Shown here piece after piece: positions 18,545-27,391 of a DNA stretch of 64,000 nt. The stretch covers positions 100,523 through 164,522 of the forward strand of contig NZ_CAJPUY010000019.1 of assembly GCF_905397275.1 (NCBI RefSeq), given 5' to 3'. The notes under the pieces were generated by a model, which was not told where the DNA came from, ran no database searches, and was given only the letters and a program-made list of their open reading frames with translations. Source of the DNA: Cupriavidus yeoncheonensis. Its GTDB lineage: Bacteria > Pseudomonadota > Gammaproteobacteria > Burkholderiales > Burkholderiaceae. Made by a program: the position numbers and the translations under genes. The first letter of the stretch is position 1, and every line of letters starts with the position of its first letter.

Positions 18545-19456
18545 TTACCTCGCACTCACCACCAGCCGCTCTTCGGCTTGCTGCTGGCGCAGCGCTTCGG
18601 TCGTCTGGCCCTTGCCATCCGGTGCCCAGCCCGGCGGCATCGCCAGGTAGCCGATCGCGTTGACCACGCTGCCCGACTTCATCATGTCCCTGCCCAGGCT
18701 GACCCAGTGTTCGAACTGGTTGACGAGCGGATTGTGCGTGGTGGTCGGGTGGACCAGGCCGAAGCGGCAGGGTTCGTCTTCACGCTCTTCCACGTAGGTG
18801 CCGAACAGGCGGTCGAAGAGGATCAGCACGCCGCCGTAGTTGGCATCGAGGTAATCGACATTCGAGGCATGGTGCACGCGGTGCGCCGACGGGGTGTTGA
18901 ACACATATTCGAACCAGCCGAGCTTCGGGATCCAGGTGGTGTGCAGCCAGAACTGGTACAGCAGGTTCAGGCTCAGCGTGGCCAGCACGACCTCGGGGCG
19001 CACGCCCAGGAAGACCAGCGGCGCGAAGAAGACGGCGGTGCCGGTGATCTTGCCGGTCCAGCCCAGGCGGTAGGCGGTGCCCAGCGTCAGTTCATTCGGC
19101 GAGTGGTGCACCGCGTGCGTCGCCCAGAAGAAGCGGATGCGGTGCGACGCGCGGTGGTACCAGTAGTAGCAGAACTCCTGGCCGATGAAGAGCAGCAGCA
19201 CGGCCAGCACGCTGTTGATCTCGACCGTGAAAGTGCGGTGGTCCCAGGCGAAGGCGAAGATCGGCGTGGCCAGCGACAGCGGCAGCAGGACCATCAGCTT
19301 GCGGCCGATCATGTCGACCAGCGACAGTCCCATTTCATGCCAGGGATAGGCCTGGCCTTGCCGGCGTGCCTTGCGTGCCAGGAAAAAGGCCTCGACCAGA
19401 GAGACCGACACGACGAAGGCCGTGGCGAGGAGGGTGATCTTGTGGAGGTTGTGCAT
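18545..19456 (-). CDS. Sterol desaturase / fatty acid hydroxylase superfamily protein
   Basis: 303-residue membrane di-iron enzyme. The histidine clusters HRASH (101-105), HAVHH (114-118) and HRVHH (192-196) form the metal site. At least four hydrophobic helices surround them. I start at ATG 19456 (MHNLHKITLL), since the longer frame upstream is poor coding sequence. It probably hydroxylates or desaturates a membrane lipid; the substrate is unknown. Confidence 0.88.
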   Translation of the reverse strand: MHNLHKITLLATAFVVSVSLVEAFFLARKARRQGQAYPWHEMGLSLVDMIGRKLMVLLPLSLATPIFAFAWDHRTFTVEINSVLAVLLLFIGQEFCYYWYHRASHRIRFFWATHAVHHSPNELTLGTAYRLGWTGKITGTAVFFAPLVFLGVRPEVVLATLSLNLLYQFWLHTTWIPKLGWFEYVFNTPSAHRVHHASNVDYLDANYGGVLILFDRLFGTYVEEREDEPCRFGLVHPTTTHNPLVNQFEHWVSLGRDMMKSGSVVNAIGYLAMPPGWAPDGKGQTTEALRQQQAEERLVVSAR

Positions 19457-19572
19457 GATCGTCCTGTATGGGGAGCCGGTGACGCCTGCCTGGCCAGGCC
19501 GGCATTGCTGCGTCGGTGAGGCAAATGTAGAGGGCGGCGGCGCCGGGCGCCACGCATCAAATATTTCGCCAT

Positions 19573-19606
19573 GTGTCATGGCCGCGGACGCGGCCCGCCG
19601 TGTCAT
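19573..19606. promoter_or_regulatory. Repeats in the divergent region 19457-19710
   Basis: GTGTCAT occurs at 19573-19579 and 19600-19606. Between them lies a GGCCGC/GCGGCC hairpin (19580-19595). It sits between the hydroxylase and the small secreted protein gene and may be a binding site; no regulator is adjacent. Confidence 0.3.
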
Positions 19607-19710
19607 ACCGCGACATGTTTTCCACGGCGAAATGCGCGCGATGTCCTCCTATAGTTCGGTCCGTTGCCGCGCCGCACTGGCTGGCTGAAACCGAAACTGA
19701 AGGACTTGTG

Positions 19711-20010
19711 ATGACCTCGAACCTCTCCCGCCTTGCCCGCTTTGCTCGCTTCCCCCGCTTCCTTGGTGCCGCCGCCGGTACGCTGGTGCTGCTGGCCAGC
19801 GGCCAGGTATTCGCGTCCACCGTGGTGGTCGCGCCGGCCACCGTCTATGCCCGTCCGCCGGTCGTGGTGGCAACCGCGCCGAGAGTGATCGTCAAGCCGG
19901 CGCCGAAGGTCGTGGTCGCATCGGCGCCGCTGCCGACCGTGGTCGTGAGGGCCGCTCCCGTGCCGCGTACGGTCTACGTCGCATCCCGCCCGGTCTACGT
20001 GGTGCGGTGA
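19711..20010 (+). CDS. Small exported Val/Pro/Ala-rich protein
   Basis: 99 residues, no family recognised. A basic start and hydrophobic stretch (FLGAAAGTLVLLASGQVFAS) form a signal peptide. The mature part is almost wholly Val, Ala, Pro, Arg and Tyr, with repeated VVV and RPVY-like blocks. Comparable low-complexity periplasmic proteins are frequent in Cupriavidus/Ralstonia, but I know no role. The EF-hand protein follows 57 bp later. Confidence 0.6.
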   Translation: MTSNLSRLARFARFPRFLGAAAGTLVLLASGQVFASTVVVAPATVYARPPVVVATAPRVIVKPAPKVVVASAPLPTVVVRAAPVPRTVYVASRPVYVVR

Positions 20011-20067
20011 TCACCCCCCGAACCCTCAACGCCGCCGCCAACGCCGGCCATCCCATACGGAGAAAAC

Positions 20068-20364
20068 ATGATGAAGAAGATGATTGCAGTGCTCGCCCTC
20101 TGCATGGCATCCGCAGGCGCGCTCGCGCAGAGCGCCGAAATGCCCGCCGCGGCCAGTCCGCGCGTGGAGCGTGCGATGCAGCAACTGCAGGGGCGCTTTG
20201 CCAATGCCAACACCACGCATGACGGCAAGCTCACCCGCGAGCAGGCCGCGGCCGGGATGCCGATGGTCGCGAAGCACTTCGATCAGATCGACGCGCAGCG
20301 AACCGGCTATGTGACGCTGGCGCAGATCGAAGCTTTTATGGGCCAGGCCATGATGTCGCGCTGA
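20068..20364 (+). CDS. Small periplasmic EF-hand-like protein
   Basis: 98 residues. The signal peptide is MMKKMIAVLALCMASAGALA. Two EF-hand-like loops follow: NTTHDGKLTREQ at about 48-59 and DAQRTGYVTLAQ at about 75-86. Both have the central Gly, but the twelfth position is Gln instead of Glu, so calcium affinity may be low. GGAGAA precedes the start. Confidence 0.75.
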   Translation: MMKKMIAVLALCMASAGALAQSAEMPAAASPRVERAMQQLQGRFANANTTHDGKLTREQAAAGMPMVAKHFDQIDAQRTGYVTLAQIEAFMGQAMMSR

Positions 20365-20555
20365 TCGCCGTCAGCCGGAAGCCGATGTATGGCGGCCTCC
20401 GAACGGGTCGTAGCGCCACTGGCCGCCCGCTGACATTGCTGTCCGTGGCCACCGACGCGAAGCGGCTTCGGTCCTAACACTTGCTGGCGGGATGTTCCAT
20501 ACTTCATCCGGTGAACCCGGGCCAGGCGCCGAATAACAAGAGGAGGAACGTTGCC

Positions 20556-21044
20556 ATGAAGCTGATTCCCATTGCAGTAGTGGCATCCGTGCTGGCGGGA
20601 TGCGCCATGAATCAAGGTGCGCCGGGTACGCCGGGCAGCGCGCAGGGGGCGCCTGCGGCAAGCTGCAAGGCTACCTCGGAACAGGAGATCGCGGCGCTGT
20701 TCGATCGATGGAACCAGTCTCTGCAAACGGGTGATCCGCGCAAGGTGGCGGCCAACTATGCGGATCGGTCGATTCTCCTGGCGACGGTTTCCAACAAGCC
20801 CCGGCTGACGGTCGCGGAGAGAGAGGACTACTTCCAGCATTTCCTGCAGGACCGTCCGTCCGGGAAGATCGACTTCCGGCGGATCGAGATCGGATGCAAT
20901 TCCGCGGTGGATGCGGGGCTCTATACCTTTACCTTCGCGCGCACGGGTGCGGTGGTCAAAGCCCGCTATACCTACACCTATCGCTGGGATGGCTCGCAAT
21001 GGCTGATCACCAGCCATCACTCTTCCGCCATGCCGGAGAAGTGA
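20556..21044 (+). CDS. Lipoprotein with SnoaL/DUF4440-like (NTF2-fold) domain
   Basis: 162 residues. The lipobox LAGC (Cys at about 15) marks a lipoprotein. The mature domain (EIAALFDRWNQSLQTGDPRKVAANYADRS and YTYTYRWDGSQWLITSHHSS in part) matches the SgcJ/EcaC or CaMKII-association type of cone-shaped NTF2 fold. AGGAGGAA precedes the ATG. No catalytic role is assignable. Confidence 0.82.
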   Translation: MKLIPIAVVASVLAGCAMNQGAPGTPGSAQGAPAASCKATSEQEIAALFDRWNQSLQTGDPRKVAANYADRSILLATVSNKPRLTVAEREDYFQHFLQDRPSGKIDFRRIEIGCNSAVDAGLYTFTFARTGAVVKARYTYTYRWDGSQWLITSHHSSAMPEK

Positions 21045-21227
21045 TGGGGATTGTGCGGTGCATTTCGCGCGCCGGACCGCCCGCGCCCGGGCATGCATTG
21101 CGCCCGGGCCAGAGGATTGGGAAGGGCTTGGGCGAACCAGCCTGACCATCAAGCGAATACCGCTCAGTCGCGCCGGCCCCCCGGCGGAGAATCCTGTATG
21201 CCGTCCTACGGAGCAAGCGGCGCGCGG

Positions 21228-21509
21228 CTACAGCAGGTCAAGCTGGAGGTGCTGTCGCGCGACCCTTTCGCAGAGCATCGCAATCTCCTTGTCTACCGCA
21301 TAGAGGAACAGCAACTCCTTCTCGGAGCAATGACGCGTTCTCCGCCAGATTTCCGACTTCACCCGATAGTCCTCGTCCACGTCATTTGGGGTGGCACCAG
21401 CTTCGTCCATGAATGCCCGTATGTCTCTTGAGAGAATCCTCGCTCTCGAAGCTGCATGTTGGCCGCCAAGCACATAGGCGGCGGACTTGATCCTTTCCAG
21501 AAAACTCAC
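21228..21509 (-). CDS. Hypothetical protein, atypical composition
   Basis: 93 residues from a GTG at 21509 with AAGGA upstream; the frame can extend to 21539. It is charged and helical (FLERIKSAAYVL, DEDYRVKSEIWRRTRH, KELLFLYAVDKEIAML). No family recognised. Third-position GC is lower than in neighbours, which could mean recent acquisition. The flanking 21510-21837 stretch shows no other gene. Confidence 0.45.
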   Translation of the reverse strand: MSFLERIKSAAYVLGGQHAASRARILSRDIRAFMDEAGATPNDVDEDYRVKSEIWRRTRHCSEKELLFLYAVDKEIAMLCERVARQHLQLDLL

Positions 21510-21837
21510 TTCCAATCCTTGCCGGTTGCAGATACACATTCACCGGAGTCCCACTCTTTGCCAAGCCGCCTGAAGCGCTCGCCTCGTGCTCCGTCGAATA
21601 TCCTTTGGAGTCAATATAGGGACTTCGCCACCGGCCTGATTTGCATTGCACGCAGCTGACTTTGCATTTGCCGCCATGTGGAGATTGCTCGGCTCGACAC
21701 CCGGCGCTGGTCTGTGCGGGAGAGCCGGAACGATGGCGAGCAAGTGCCGCCGCATAACCTGTCGCCCGGGCGTTGCTCGGCCGGTGCGGACGAAAGCGCC
21801 CGAGTGGCCAGTTCAAGGTCCAGTTCAAGGAGATGCC

Positions 21838-22254
21838 ATGGTCAGAAGCACCGCTGACGCAGCCCGGCCAGTGAAGATTCCAGGCAAGGACCACCCGATC
21901 ACCATCGAACGCAATCCGTCACGGGTGGTGGTCACCGTGGCCGGCAAGGTCGTCGCCGATTCGCGCAATGCGTTGACGCTGCGGGAGGCCGGTTACCCGG
22001 CAGTCATCTACGTCCCGCGGGAAGATGCGGAAATGAGCTTGCTCGAGCGCACCGCACACGCAACGTATTGCCCGTATAAGGGCGATTGCGCGTACTTCTC
22101 GATTGCGGCAGGTGGCGAGCGATCGGTCAACGCTGTCTGGACGTATGAGAGCCCGTACGAGGCCGTGGCACCGATCCGCAATCACCTCGCGTTCTATCGC
22201 GACCGCGTGGACACGATCGAAGAACTGCCGCCTGAAGGCCTGGATCGCGGCTGA
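21838..22254 (+). CDS. DUF427 domain protein
   Basis: 138 residues of the DUF427 family, beta-rich proteins of unknown function. PITIERNPSRVVVTVAGKVVADS, the PAVIYVPREDAEM block and TYCPYKGDCAYFSI are diagnostic. AAGGAG precedes the ATG. The ribosome-site region is duplicated: CCAGTTCAAGG occurs twice with 12-bp period at 21808-21830. Confidence 0.88.
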   Translation: MVRSTADAARPVKIPGKDHPITIERNPSRVVVTVAGKVVADSRNALTLREAGYPAVIYVPREDAEMSLLERTAHATYCPYKGDCAYFSIAAGGERSVNAVWTYESPYEAVAPIRNHLAFYRDRVDTIEELPPEGLDRG

Positions 22255-22302
22255 CGCGGAGCGGTTCGGCGTTCCGCGTCATGCGTGGATGCGGCAGGGC
22301 GG

Positions 22303-22941
22303 TCAGCGCTGGCCCGGTTCCGCATCCAGCGCGAATCTCTTCAGCAGCGTCTGGTGGCTCGCGTTCAGTATTTCCTCTGCGAGCTGGGGATTGCCGGCCA
22401 ATGCCCGGGACAGGATGAGGGCACCCACCATCTCGTTGTAGAACGAGATTGCCTCACGGCGTGCTTCGTCCCGTGCTTGGTCCGCATCTTTGCTTTCGGG
22501 GCGCTGTTCCGCGATCAGCGCTGTCAGGGTTTCAATCATCACCTCCAGCCCGCTGGCGAAGTGCACCTGCGCTTCATGGCCGAGCCGGCGCACATCCGCC
22601 GTGAGGCCGGCGATGGCGCAGCCATGCTCGATATCACTGCAGTGCGCGCCGGACAGGTAATAGTCGATCTGTCGTCTCAGGCGGTTGCCGTCCGGCCCGA
22701 TGGGCGTCGCGATGGCTGCCTTCAGATCGTCGTTGGCCTTGTCCATCGCGGTCGCCACGACTTCAGCGGCGAGCGCCTCCTTCGACTCGAAGTGGTTGTA
22801 GAAGCCCCCCTGCGTGAAGCCTGCGGCCTTCATCAGCGCGCTCAGGCCGACACCATCGATTCCGTGCTCGCGGAACAACTTCTCCGATGCCGCAAGGATG
22901 GCCTTGCGGTTCTCTTCCGCCTTCTGCTTTGAAACGCCCAT
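22303..22941 (-). CDS. TetR/AcrR-family repressor
   Basis: 212 residues. The N-terminal helix-turn-helix (KAILAASEKLFREHGIDGVG, then GFTQGGFYNHFESKEAL) is typical. The C-terminal half resembles the TetR_C group with conserved Cys (SDIEHGCAIAGL). It is divergent from the NTF2-SDR-OYE operon and most likely represses it until an electrophile or carbonyl ligand binds. Confidence 0.9.
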   Translation of the reverse strand: MGVSKQKAEENRKAILAASEKLFREHGIDGVGLSALMKAAGFTQGGFYNHFESKEALAAEVVATAMDKANDDLKAAIATPIGPDGNRLRRQIDYYLSGAHCSDIEHGCAIAGLTADVRRLGHEAQVHFASGLEVMIETLTALIAEQRPESKDADQARDEARREAISFYNEMVGALILSRALAGNPQLAEEILNASHQTLLKRFALDAEPGQR

Positions 22942-22995
22942 CGCTCGTGCTCCCCGCCGCTGACGGTGCAATTATAGCCCTTTCGTGAAAACACA

Positions 22996-23053
22996 ATGGT
23001 GATCGACCTTGACTTTTCCGGGGCGATCGCCAAAACTCAATGTCAATCACCAT
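22996..23053. promoter_or_regulatory. Inverted repeat around a palindrome, TetR divergent promoter
   Basis: ATGGTGATCGAC (22996-23007) and GTCAATCACCAT (23042-23053) are inverted copies with one mismatch. Between them GGCGATCGCC (23022-23031) is a perfect palindrome. A TTGACT hexamer at 23009-23014 could be a -35 element for the rightward operon. Binding by the adjacent TetR protein is inferred. Confidence 0.55.
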
Positions 23054-23160
23054 CGTCTTTGGTCGTTCCAAATCCCGTAGGAGTTGTTCATGTACATCGG
23101 AAGTCACCAGCCCTTGCCCAGCCCGAACTGCCACGCCTTGCGCGTCTCGGGGGAACCGTC

Positions 23161-23562
23161 ATGAGCAGCACTGCCGAAGCTGCCAACAAGGCCCTCGTGC
23201 TCGAAGCGTTCGACACGCTTTTCAACCAGCGCGACTATGCCGCCGCAGAGCGTTTCTGGTCGCCGGACTATATCCAGCACAGCGCGCATATCGCGCCGGG
23301 GCGCGACGGTCTGTTCCACCTCATCAGGACCCTGCCTCCGACATTGCGACATGAACCCGGCGTGATCGTGGCAGACGGCGACTACGTGATTGTTCACGGG
23401 CGTTTTTCGGGCCATGGGCGTGCGGCCGCATGGATCGCCGCCGACATCCTGCGCATCGCGGACGGCGTGCTCGCCGAGCACTGGGACGTGCTGCAGGACG
23501 AAGCAAGCGAGGCCGAATCCCAAAGCGGCCTGCCCATGTTCGGCAACAGCTTTCCGCGCTGA
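23161..23562 (+). CDS. SnoaL-like / NTF2-family protein
   Basis: 133 residues. The NTF2-type fold is seen in LVLEAFDTLFNQRDYAAAERFWSPDYIQHS and the VIVADGDYVIVHGRFSGHG strand block. Members include polyketide cyclases and many unassigned proteins. First gene of the TetR-controlled operon; GGGGGA precedes the ATG. Confidence 0.85.
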   Translation: MSSTAEAANKALVLEAFDTLFNQRDYAAAERFWSPDYIQHSAHIAPGRDGLFHLIRTLPPTLRHEPGVIVADGDYVIVHGRFSGHGRAAAWIAADILRIADGVLAEHWDVLQDEASEAESQSGLPMFGNSFPR

Positions 23563-23591
23563 CGCCAGCCTTCCATTTCTTCGGAGCCATC

Positions 23592-24338
23592 ATGAACCTC
23601 ACAGGCAACACCATATTCATCACCGGAGGCGGCTCGGGCATCGGCCGCGGTCTCGCCGAAGCGCTCCACAAGCTCGGCAACCAGGTCATCATTTCGGGCC
23701 GGCGCGCCGAGCGTCTGCAAGCGACCATCGACGCGAACCCCGGCATGCGGGCGGTGGCGCTCGACATCACGGATCCGGCCGATATCAAGGCCGTCGCCGC
23801 CAGACTGATTGCCGACCATCCCGGGCTGAACGTACTGATCAACAACGCCGGCATCATGCTTCCCGATGGTGCCGATGGTCCGGTCGACGACGAACTGCTG
23901 AGCGCCACCGTCGAGACGAACCTGCTCGGGCCCGTACGCATGACATCAGCGCTGATCGAGCACCTGAAAACCCGGGACGGTGCCGTGGTGGCGAATGTCA
24001 CATCGGTACTTGGCTTTGTACCGATGGCGATCGCGGCGGTGTACAGCGCGACCAAGGCGGCCTTGCATTCCTATACGCTCTCACAACGCTATCTGCTTCG
24101 GGACAGCAAGGTCTCGGTCATCGAGATAGCGCCACCATGGGTCCGTACCGAGTTGATGAACAGCAGCGAGGAAGCACGCGCGATGCCACTCGAAGCATTC
24201 ATCGCGGGCGCGATCGAGCAACTGGGCACCGATGCCAACGAGATACTGGTGGGCCCGGCCGTCAGCATGCGCGCCAATCCGGGACCTGGCGAGCACGCCT
24301 GGGTCAATGAATTCAATGACATGATGGCTGCCGGTTGA
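23592..24338 (+). CDS. Short-chain dehydrogenase/reductase (DltE-like)
   Basis: 248 residues. The NAD(P) motif TGGGSGIG at about 11-18, NNAG, and the catalytic Ser with YSATK give a classical SDR. It has a C-terminal stretch of about 40 residues (AMPLEAFIAGAIEQL) as in DltE-type members. It lies between an NTF2 protein and an old yellow enzyme, so it probably reduces a carbonyl in the same detoxifying or catabolic route. Confidence 0.9.
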   Translation: MNLTGNTIFITGGGSGIGRGLAEALHKLGNQVIISGRRAERLQATIDANPGMRAVALDITDPADIKAVAARLIADHPGLNVLINNAGIMLPDGADGPVDDELLSATVETNLLGPVRMTSALIEHLKTRDGAVVANVTSVLGFVPMAIAAVYSATKAALHSYTLSQRYLLRDSKVSVIEIAPPWVRTELMNSSEEARAMPLEAFIAGAIEQLGTDANEILVGPAVSMRANPGPGEHAWVNEFNDMMAAG

Positions 24339-24497
24339 GCACGGGGCTGCCTGGCGAGCGGCATGCAGTCCGCATGGCAGGGAAGCCCGCGGTGTTCGAA
24401 GCGCAACCGCGGCTTCCGACGTCATTTCCTCACATACATTGTCCTTGCCGCGTGCCCCTGTCAGGCACGCCAACCAAATCTCTAGCAGGAGTAAAAC

Positions 24498-25604
24498 ATG
24501 TCCAGGCTGTTCACACCCGTCAAGGTCGGATCCTACGAGTTCGCGCACCGCGTCGTGCTTGCGCCGCTCACACGCATGCGCGCCGAAGAAGGCGCAGTCC
24601 CCGGCCCGCTGATGGCCGAGTACTATGCCCAGCGCTCGTCGCCCGGTGCGCTGCTGATCAGCGAAGCTACCATCGCCGCGCCCAACGGCAACGGTTACCT
24701 TGGCGCACCCGGCCTCTACGACGATAGCCAGATCGCTGGCTGGCGTCAGGTCACAGACGCCGTCCATGCCAGGGGCGGCAAGATCTTCCTGCAGCTCTAC
24801 CACGCAGGCCGCCAGTCGAATGCCGAGGTGCAACCGGCAGGCAGTCAGCCGGTGGGCCCATCGGCTATCCCGCACGGGGGCGTGGCATATACGAAGGCGG
24901 GCTGGGTACCCAACACACCGAATCGTGCACTGGAGATCGAAGAGATCGCGGAGTTGGTCGAGAGCTTCCGCCGTGCCGCCGGGCGTGGTCTTGAAGCAGG
25001 ATTCGACGGTGTGGAGCTGCACGCCGCCAACGGTTATCTCTTCGATCAATTCCTGCAGGACGGCAGCAACAAGCGCACCGACATCTACGGCGGTTCCTTC
25101 GGGAATCGCGCACGCTTCCTGCTCGAAGCCACGCGGGCGGTGATCTCTGTCTGGGGCAGCAGTCGGGTCGCGGTGCGCCTGGGCCCGAGCGGCTCGTTTG
25201 GCGACATGGCCGACAGCGATGCCGAAGGCCTGTTCACCTACGTTGCCACTGAACTGGACCGGCTCGATCTCGCTTACCTGCACCTGATCGAGCCGCGCGT
25301 GCGGGGGAATCTCGACGACGAAACCCGGAACCCGAACCCGGTGGCCTCGCAACTGATCCGCAGGTTCTATCGCGGCACCATCATCGCCGCAGGTGGCTTC
25401 AGGGGCGACACCGCGGATGCGATCATCGCAGCGGGCGATGCCGACCTGGTTGCCTTTGGCCGCGACTTCATCGCCAACCCCGACTTGCCCGAGCGACTGC
25501 GCCGCAGGCTGCCGCTGAACCCTTACGATCGCGAAACGTTCTTCGGCGGGACCGACGTCGGCTATGTTGACTATCCGTTCTACGAGGAACGCATTGCCGC
25601 CTGA
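24498..25604 (+). CDS. Old yellow enzyme family alkene reductase (NemA-like)
   Basis: 368-residue FMN-dependent TIM barrel that reduces activated C=C bonds of enones, maleimides or nitro compounds. LAPLTRMRA near residue 22 is the flavin-site block. HAAN at 175-178 provides the His/Asn substrate pair. FDQFLQDGSNKRTDIYGG is typical. AGGAG precedes the ATG. With TetR control it resembles the NemR-NemA electrophile response, though the operon content differs. Confidence 0.92.
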   Translation: MSRLFTPVKVGSYEFAHRVVLAPLTRMRAEEGAVPGPLMAEYYAQRSSPGALLISEATIAAPNGNGYLGAPGLYDDSQIAGWRQVTDAVHARGGKIFLQLYHAGRQSNAEVQPAGSQPVGPSAIPHGGVAYTKAGWVPNTPNRALEIEEIAELVESFRRAAGRGLEAGFDGVELHAANGYLFDQFLQDGSNKRTDIYGGSFGNRARFLLEATRAVISVWGSSRVAVRLGPSGSFGDMADSDAEGLFTYVATELDRLDLAYLHLIEPRVRGNLDDETRNPNPVASQLIRRFYRGTIIAAGGFRGDTADAIIAAGDADLVAFGRDFIANPDLPERLRRRLPLNPYDRETFFGGTDVGYVDYPFYEERIAA

Positions 25605-25621
25605 TCCGGCGCCGCGTGATT

Positions 25622-25650
25622 GCTGCCTGCGCGCGCAGGCGGCTGTTTTG
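25622..25650 (+). terminator. Probable terminator of the TetR-controlled operon
   Basis: GCTGCCTGC pairs with GCAGGCGGC (one G-T) around loop GCGC, followed by TGTTTT. The rest of 25651-25863 shows no gene. Confidence 0.6.
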
Positions 25651-25863
25651 GCCTGATAACGGCGACTTGATAGGCTCCTGGGTGGCCGGGGAAAGGGCAT
25701 ATCGCTGGCCGGCACCTTATACCTGCCTGACTGCGGAGCGGATTCGTGAGTACAAGCCCTGCTTGCATCCGTGACTGCCGCGCTTGACCCGGTAATCCTC
25801 TTTCTGAACAATCGTATGTGCCAGGAGCAGGTCCGGCGTCACGACATCGTATGTTGAGAGATC

Positions 25864-26373
25864 ATGGACGATAAATCGGGCAAGCAGACTATCGAATATG
25901 GCATCGTACCCATCGACGTGATGGCATCGATGTCGGGGCTTGATTTTGTCCGCGCGATCTTCGCGGGGCGATTACCGGAGCCGCCGATCATGCAGACAGT
26001 CGAGCCGTTCGACTGCACGGCCGAACCCGGCGCCGTCGTGATTCACAGCGTGCCGGGTTTGCGCCATTACAATCCGATCGGATCGGTGCACGGTGGCTAT
26101 GCCGCGATCCTCCTGGATTCCGCGATGGGCCTCGCGGTGCAGAGCACGCTTCCCGCGGGCACTGGCTATACGACGCTGGAATTCAAGATCTCATTCGTGC
26201 GCGGCATGAGCGAGACGAGCGGCGTGATCCGCACCGAGGGCCGCGTGCTCAACGCCGGCCGCCGCGTCGCCACCGCCGAGGCGCGCATCACCGATGCGAA
26301 CGACCGGCTGCTTGCGCATGCGACGACAACGTGCCTTGTGTTCGAGATTCCGAAGGGAAACGCGAAAGGCTGA
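25864..26373 (+). CDS. PaaI-family hotdog thioesterase
   Basis: 169 residues. The hotdog fold is shown by LRHYNPIGSVHGGYAAILLDSAMG, the family's catalytic helix with the HGG motif, followed by the TTLEFKISFVRGM strand. Such enzymes hydrolyse aryl- or acyl-CoA esters. It is monocistronic and convergent with the TrmB-type regulator. The substrate is unknown. Confidence 0.88.
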   Translation: MDDKSGKQTIEYGIVPIDVMASMSGLDFVRAIFAGRLPEPPIMQTVEPFDCTAEPGAVVIHSVPGLRHYNPIGSVHGGYAAILLDSAMGLAVQSTLPAGTGYTTLEFKISFVRGMSETSGVIRTEGRVLNAGRRVATAEARITDANDRLLAHATTTCLVFEIPKGNAKG

Positions 26374-26481
26374 CCTCAAGCGACTCCTATGACGCCGGCG
26401 CCAGGAACATCAGAGTTTGCATGGCCGAGGCGCGGCCGAGCGCATTTCGCTGCCGAAGAGCGAGCGCTGGTTCGGGTCAAA

Positions 26482-27237
26482 CTATGGGCCTCGGCTCGCG
26501 CCAACTGGATCGCTGACGCTCCAGAGTATCTCGAACAGGCTCATCTGGAAGGCAAAGAACTCCTGGCTCTGGATCGACAATGCATAGTGTTCGGCACGTG
26601 AGGAAATGATGGACACTTTGTCGTCGAATAGATAAGTCGTCACACCCATTTCAAAGTTCTCCGGTGCACACCGAAGTTCTCGCCGGTCCTTTTTTGACGA
26701 TCGCCAGATATCCCGGGAGTCGCCCGGTCCAGTGCGAATGACGCGCACATGGATCCCTGCCTTCGCGCGACGGGCGATCAGGTCATTGATGAAGTCAAAG
26801 CCTGGCGTACGGAACAGTTCGCTGTTGGACATGATCGCACTGACTTCTTTCGACTGACATTCCAGCGTTTCGCTCATGACAGTCTTGATGCCCTCCACGC
26901 CGGAGAAAAACCGGACTTTCGGTTTTCCTCCAGAGGAATTGTGAATGGAGCGGAGTTGAGGGAGAACCTCCTGGATAATTTGACGCTGAGATTCGATCTT
27001 GCGTAACAGCATGATCGGATCCTGTGGAATCACATAAGAGCGCGCGCCTTTCTGGACCGTCGATACGAAGCCCGACGCGACGAGCCTGTCCAGTACTTCA
27101 TAGGCATTGGTTCGCCCGATACCTGCTTTCTGTGCGATTGCAGCAACGGTTGCTTCGCCCAACTCCAGTGAGGCGAGGTAGAAGTCGGCCTTGTGGCCAT
27201 CAATGCCCGCCGCTTGCAGCATTTCAACCATGTTCAT
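26482..27237 (-). CDS. TrmB-type transcriptional regulator
   Basis: 251 residues. Residues 1-70 form a winged helix of the TrmB kind (LELGEATVAAIAQKAGIGRTNAYEVLDRL in part, then GFVSTVQKGARSYVI), with a coiled segment (IESQRQIIQEVLPQL). A C-terminal phospholipase-D-like/TrmB effector half follows (FFSGVEGIKTVMSETL). TrmB regulators are common in archaea and less so in proteobacteria. Base composition is less GC-rich than in flanking genes, hinting at transfer. It lies downstream, same strand, of XapX-isochorismatase-AhpD genes. Confidence 0.75.
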   Translation of the reverse strand: MNMVEMLQAAGIDGHKADFYLASLELGEATVAAIAQKAGIGRTNAYEVLDRLVASGFVSTVQKGARSYVIPQDPIMLLRKIESQRQIIQEVLPQLRSIHNSSGGKPKVRFFSGVEGIKTVMSETLECQSKEVSAIMSNSELFRTPGFDFINDLIARRAKAGIHVRVIRTGPGDSRDIWRSSKKDRRELRCAPENFEMGVTTYLFDDKVSIISSRAEHYALSIQSQEFFAFQMSLFEILWSVSDPVGASRGP

Positions 27238-27391
27238 GGATCGGCTCCTCTTCTAGTCGATGCTCCGGATTAGAGGCGAATGATGCGCGTGGCTCGTCAC
27301 GGGTGCAACGGCCTCGCTACTCGCAACGAAACTCGTGATAACAACGCCGGCCAAGAAAGCAGTTTCATCAGCACGAGGGCGGCGGAGGTAA

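Noticed and set aside
24081..25811. 576-residue minus-strand open frame
   Set aside because: Antisense to the SDR and old yellow enzyme genes.
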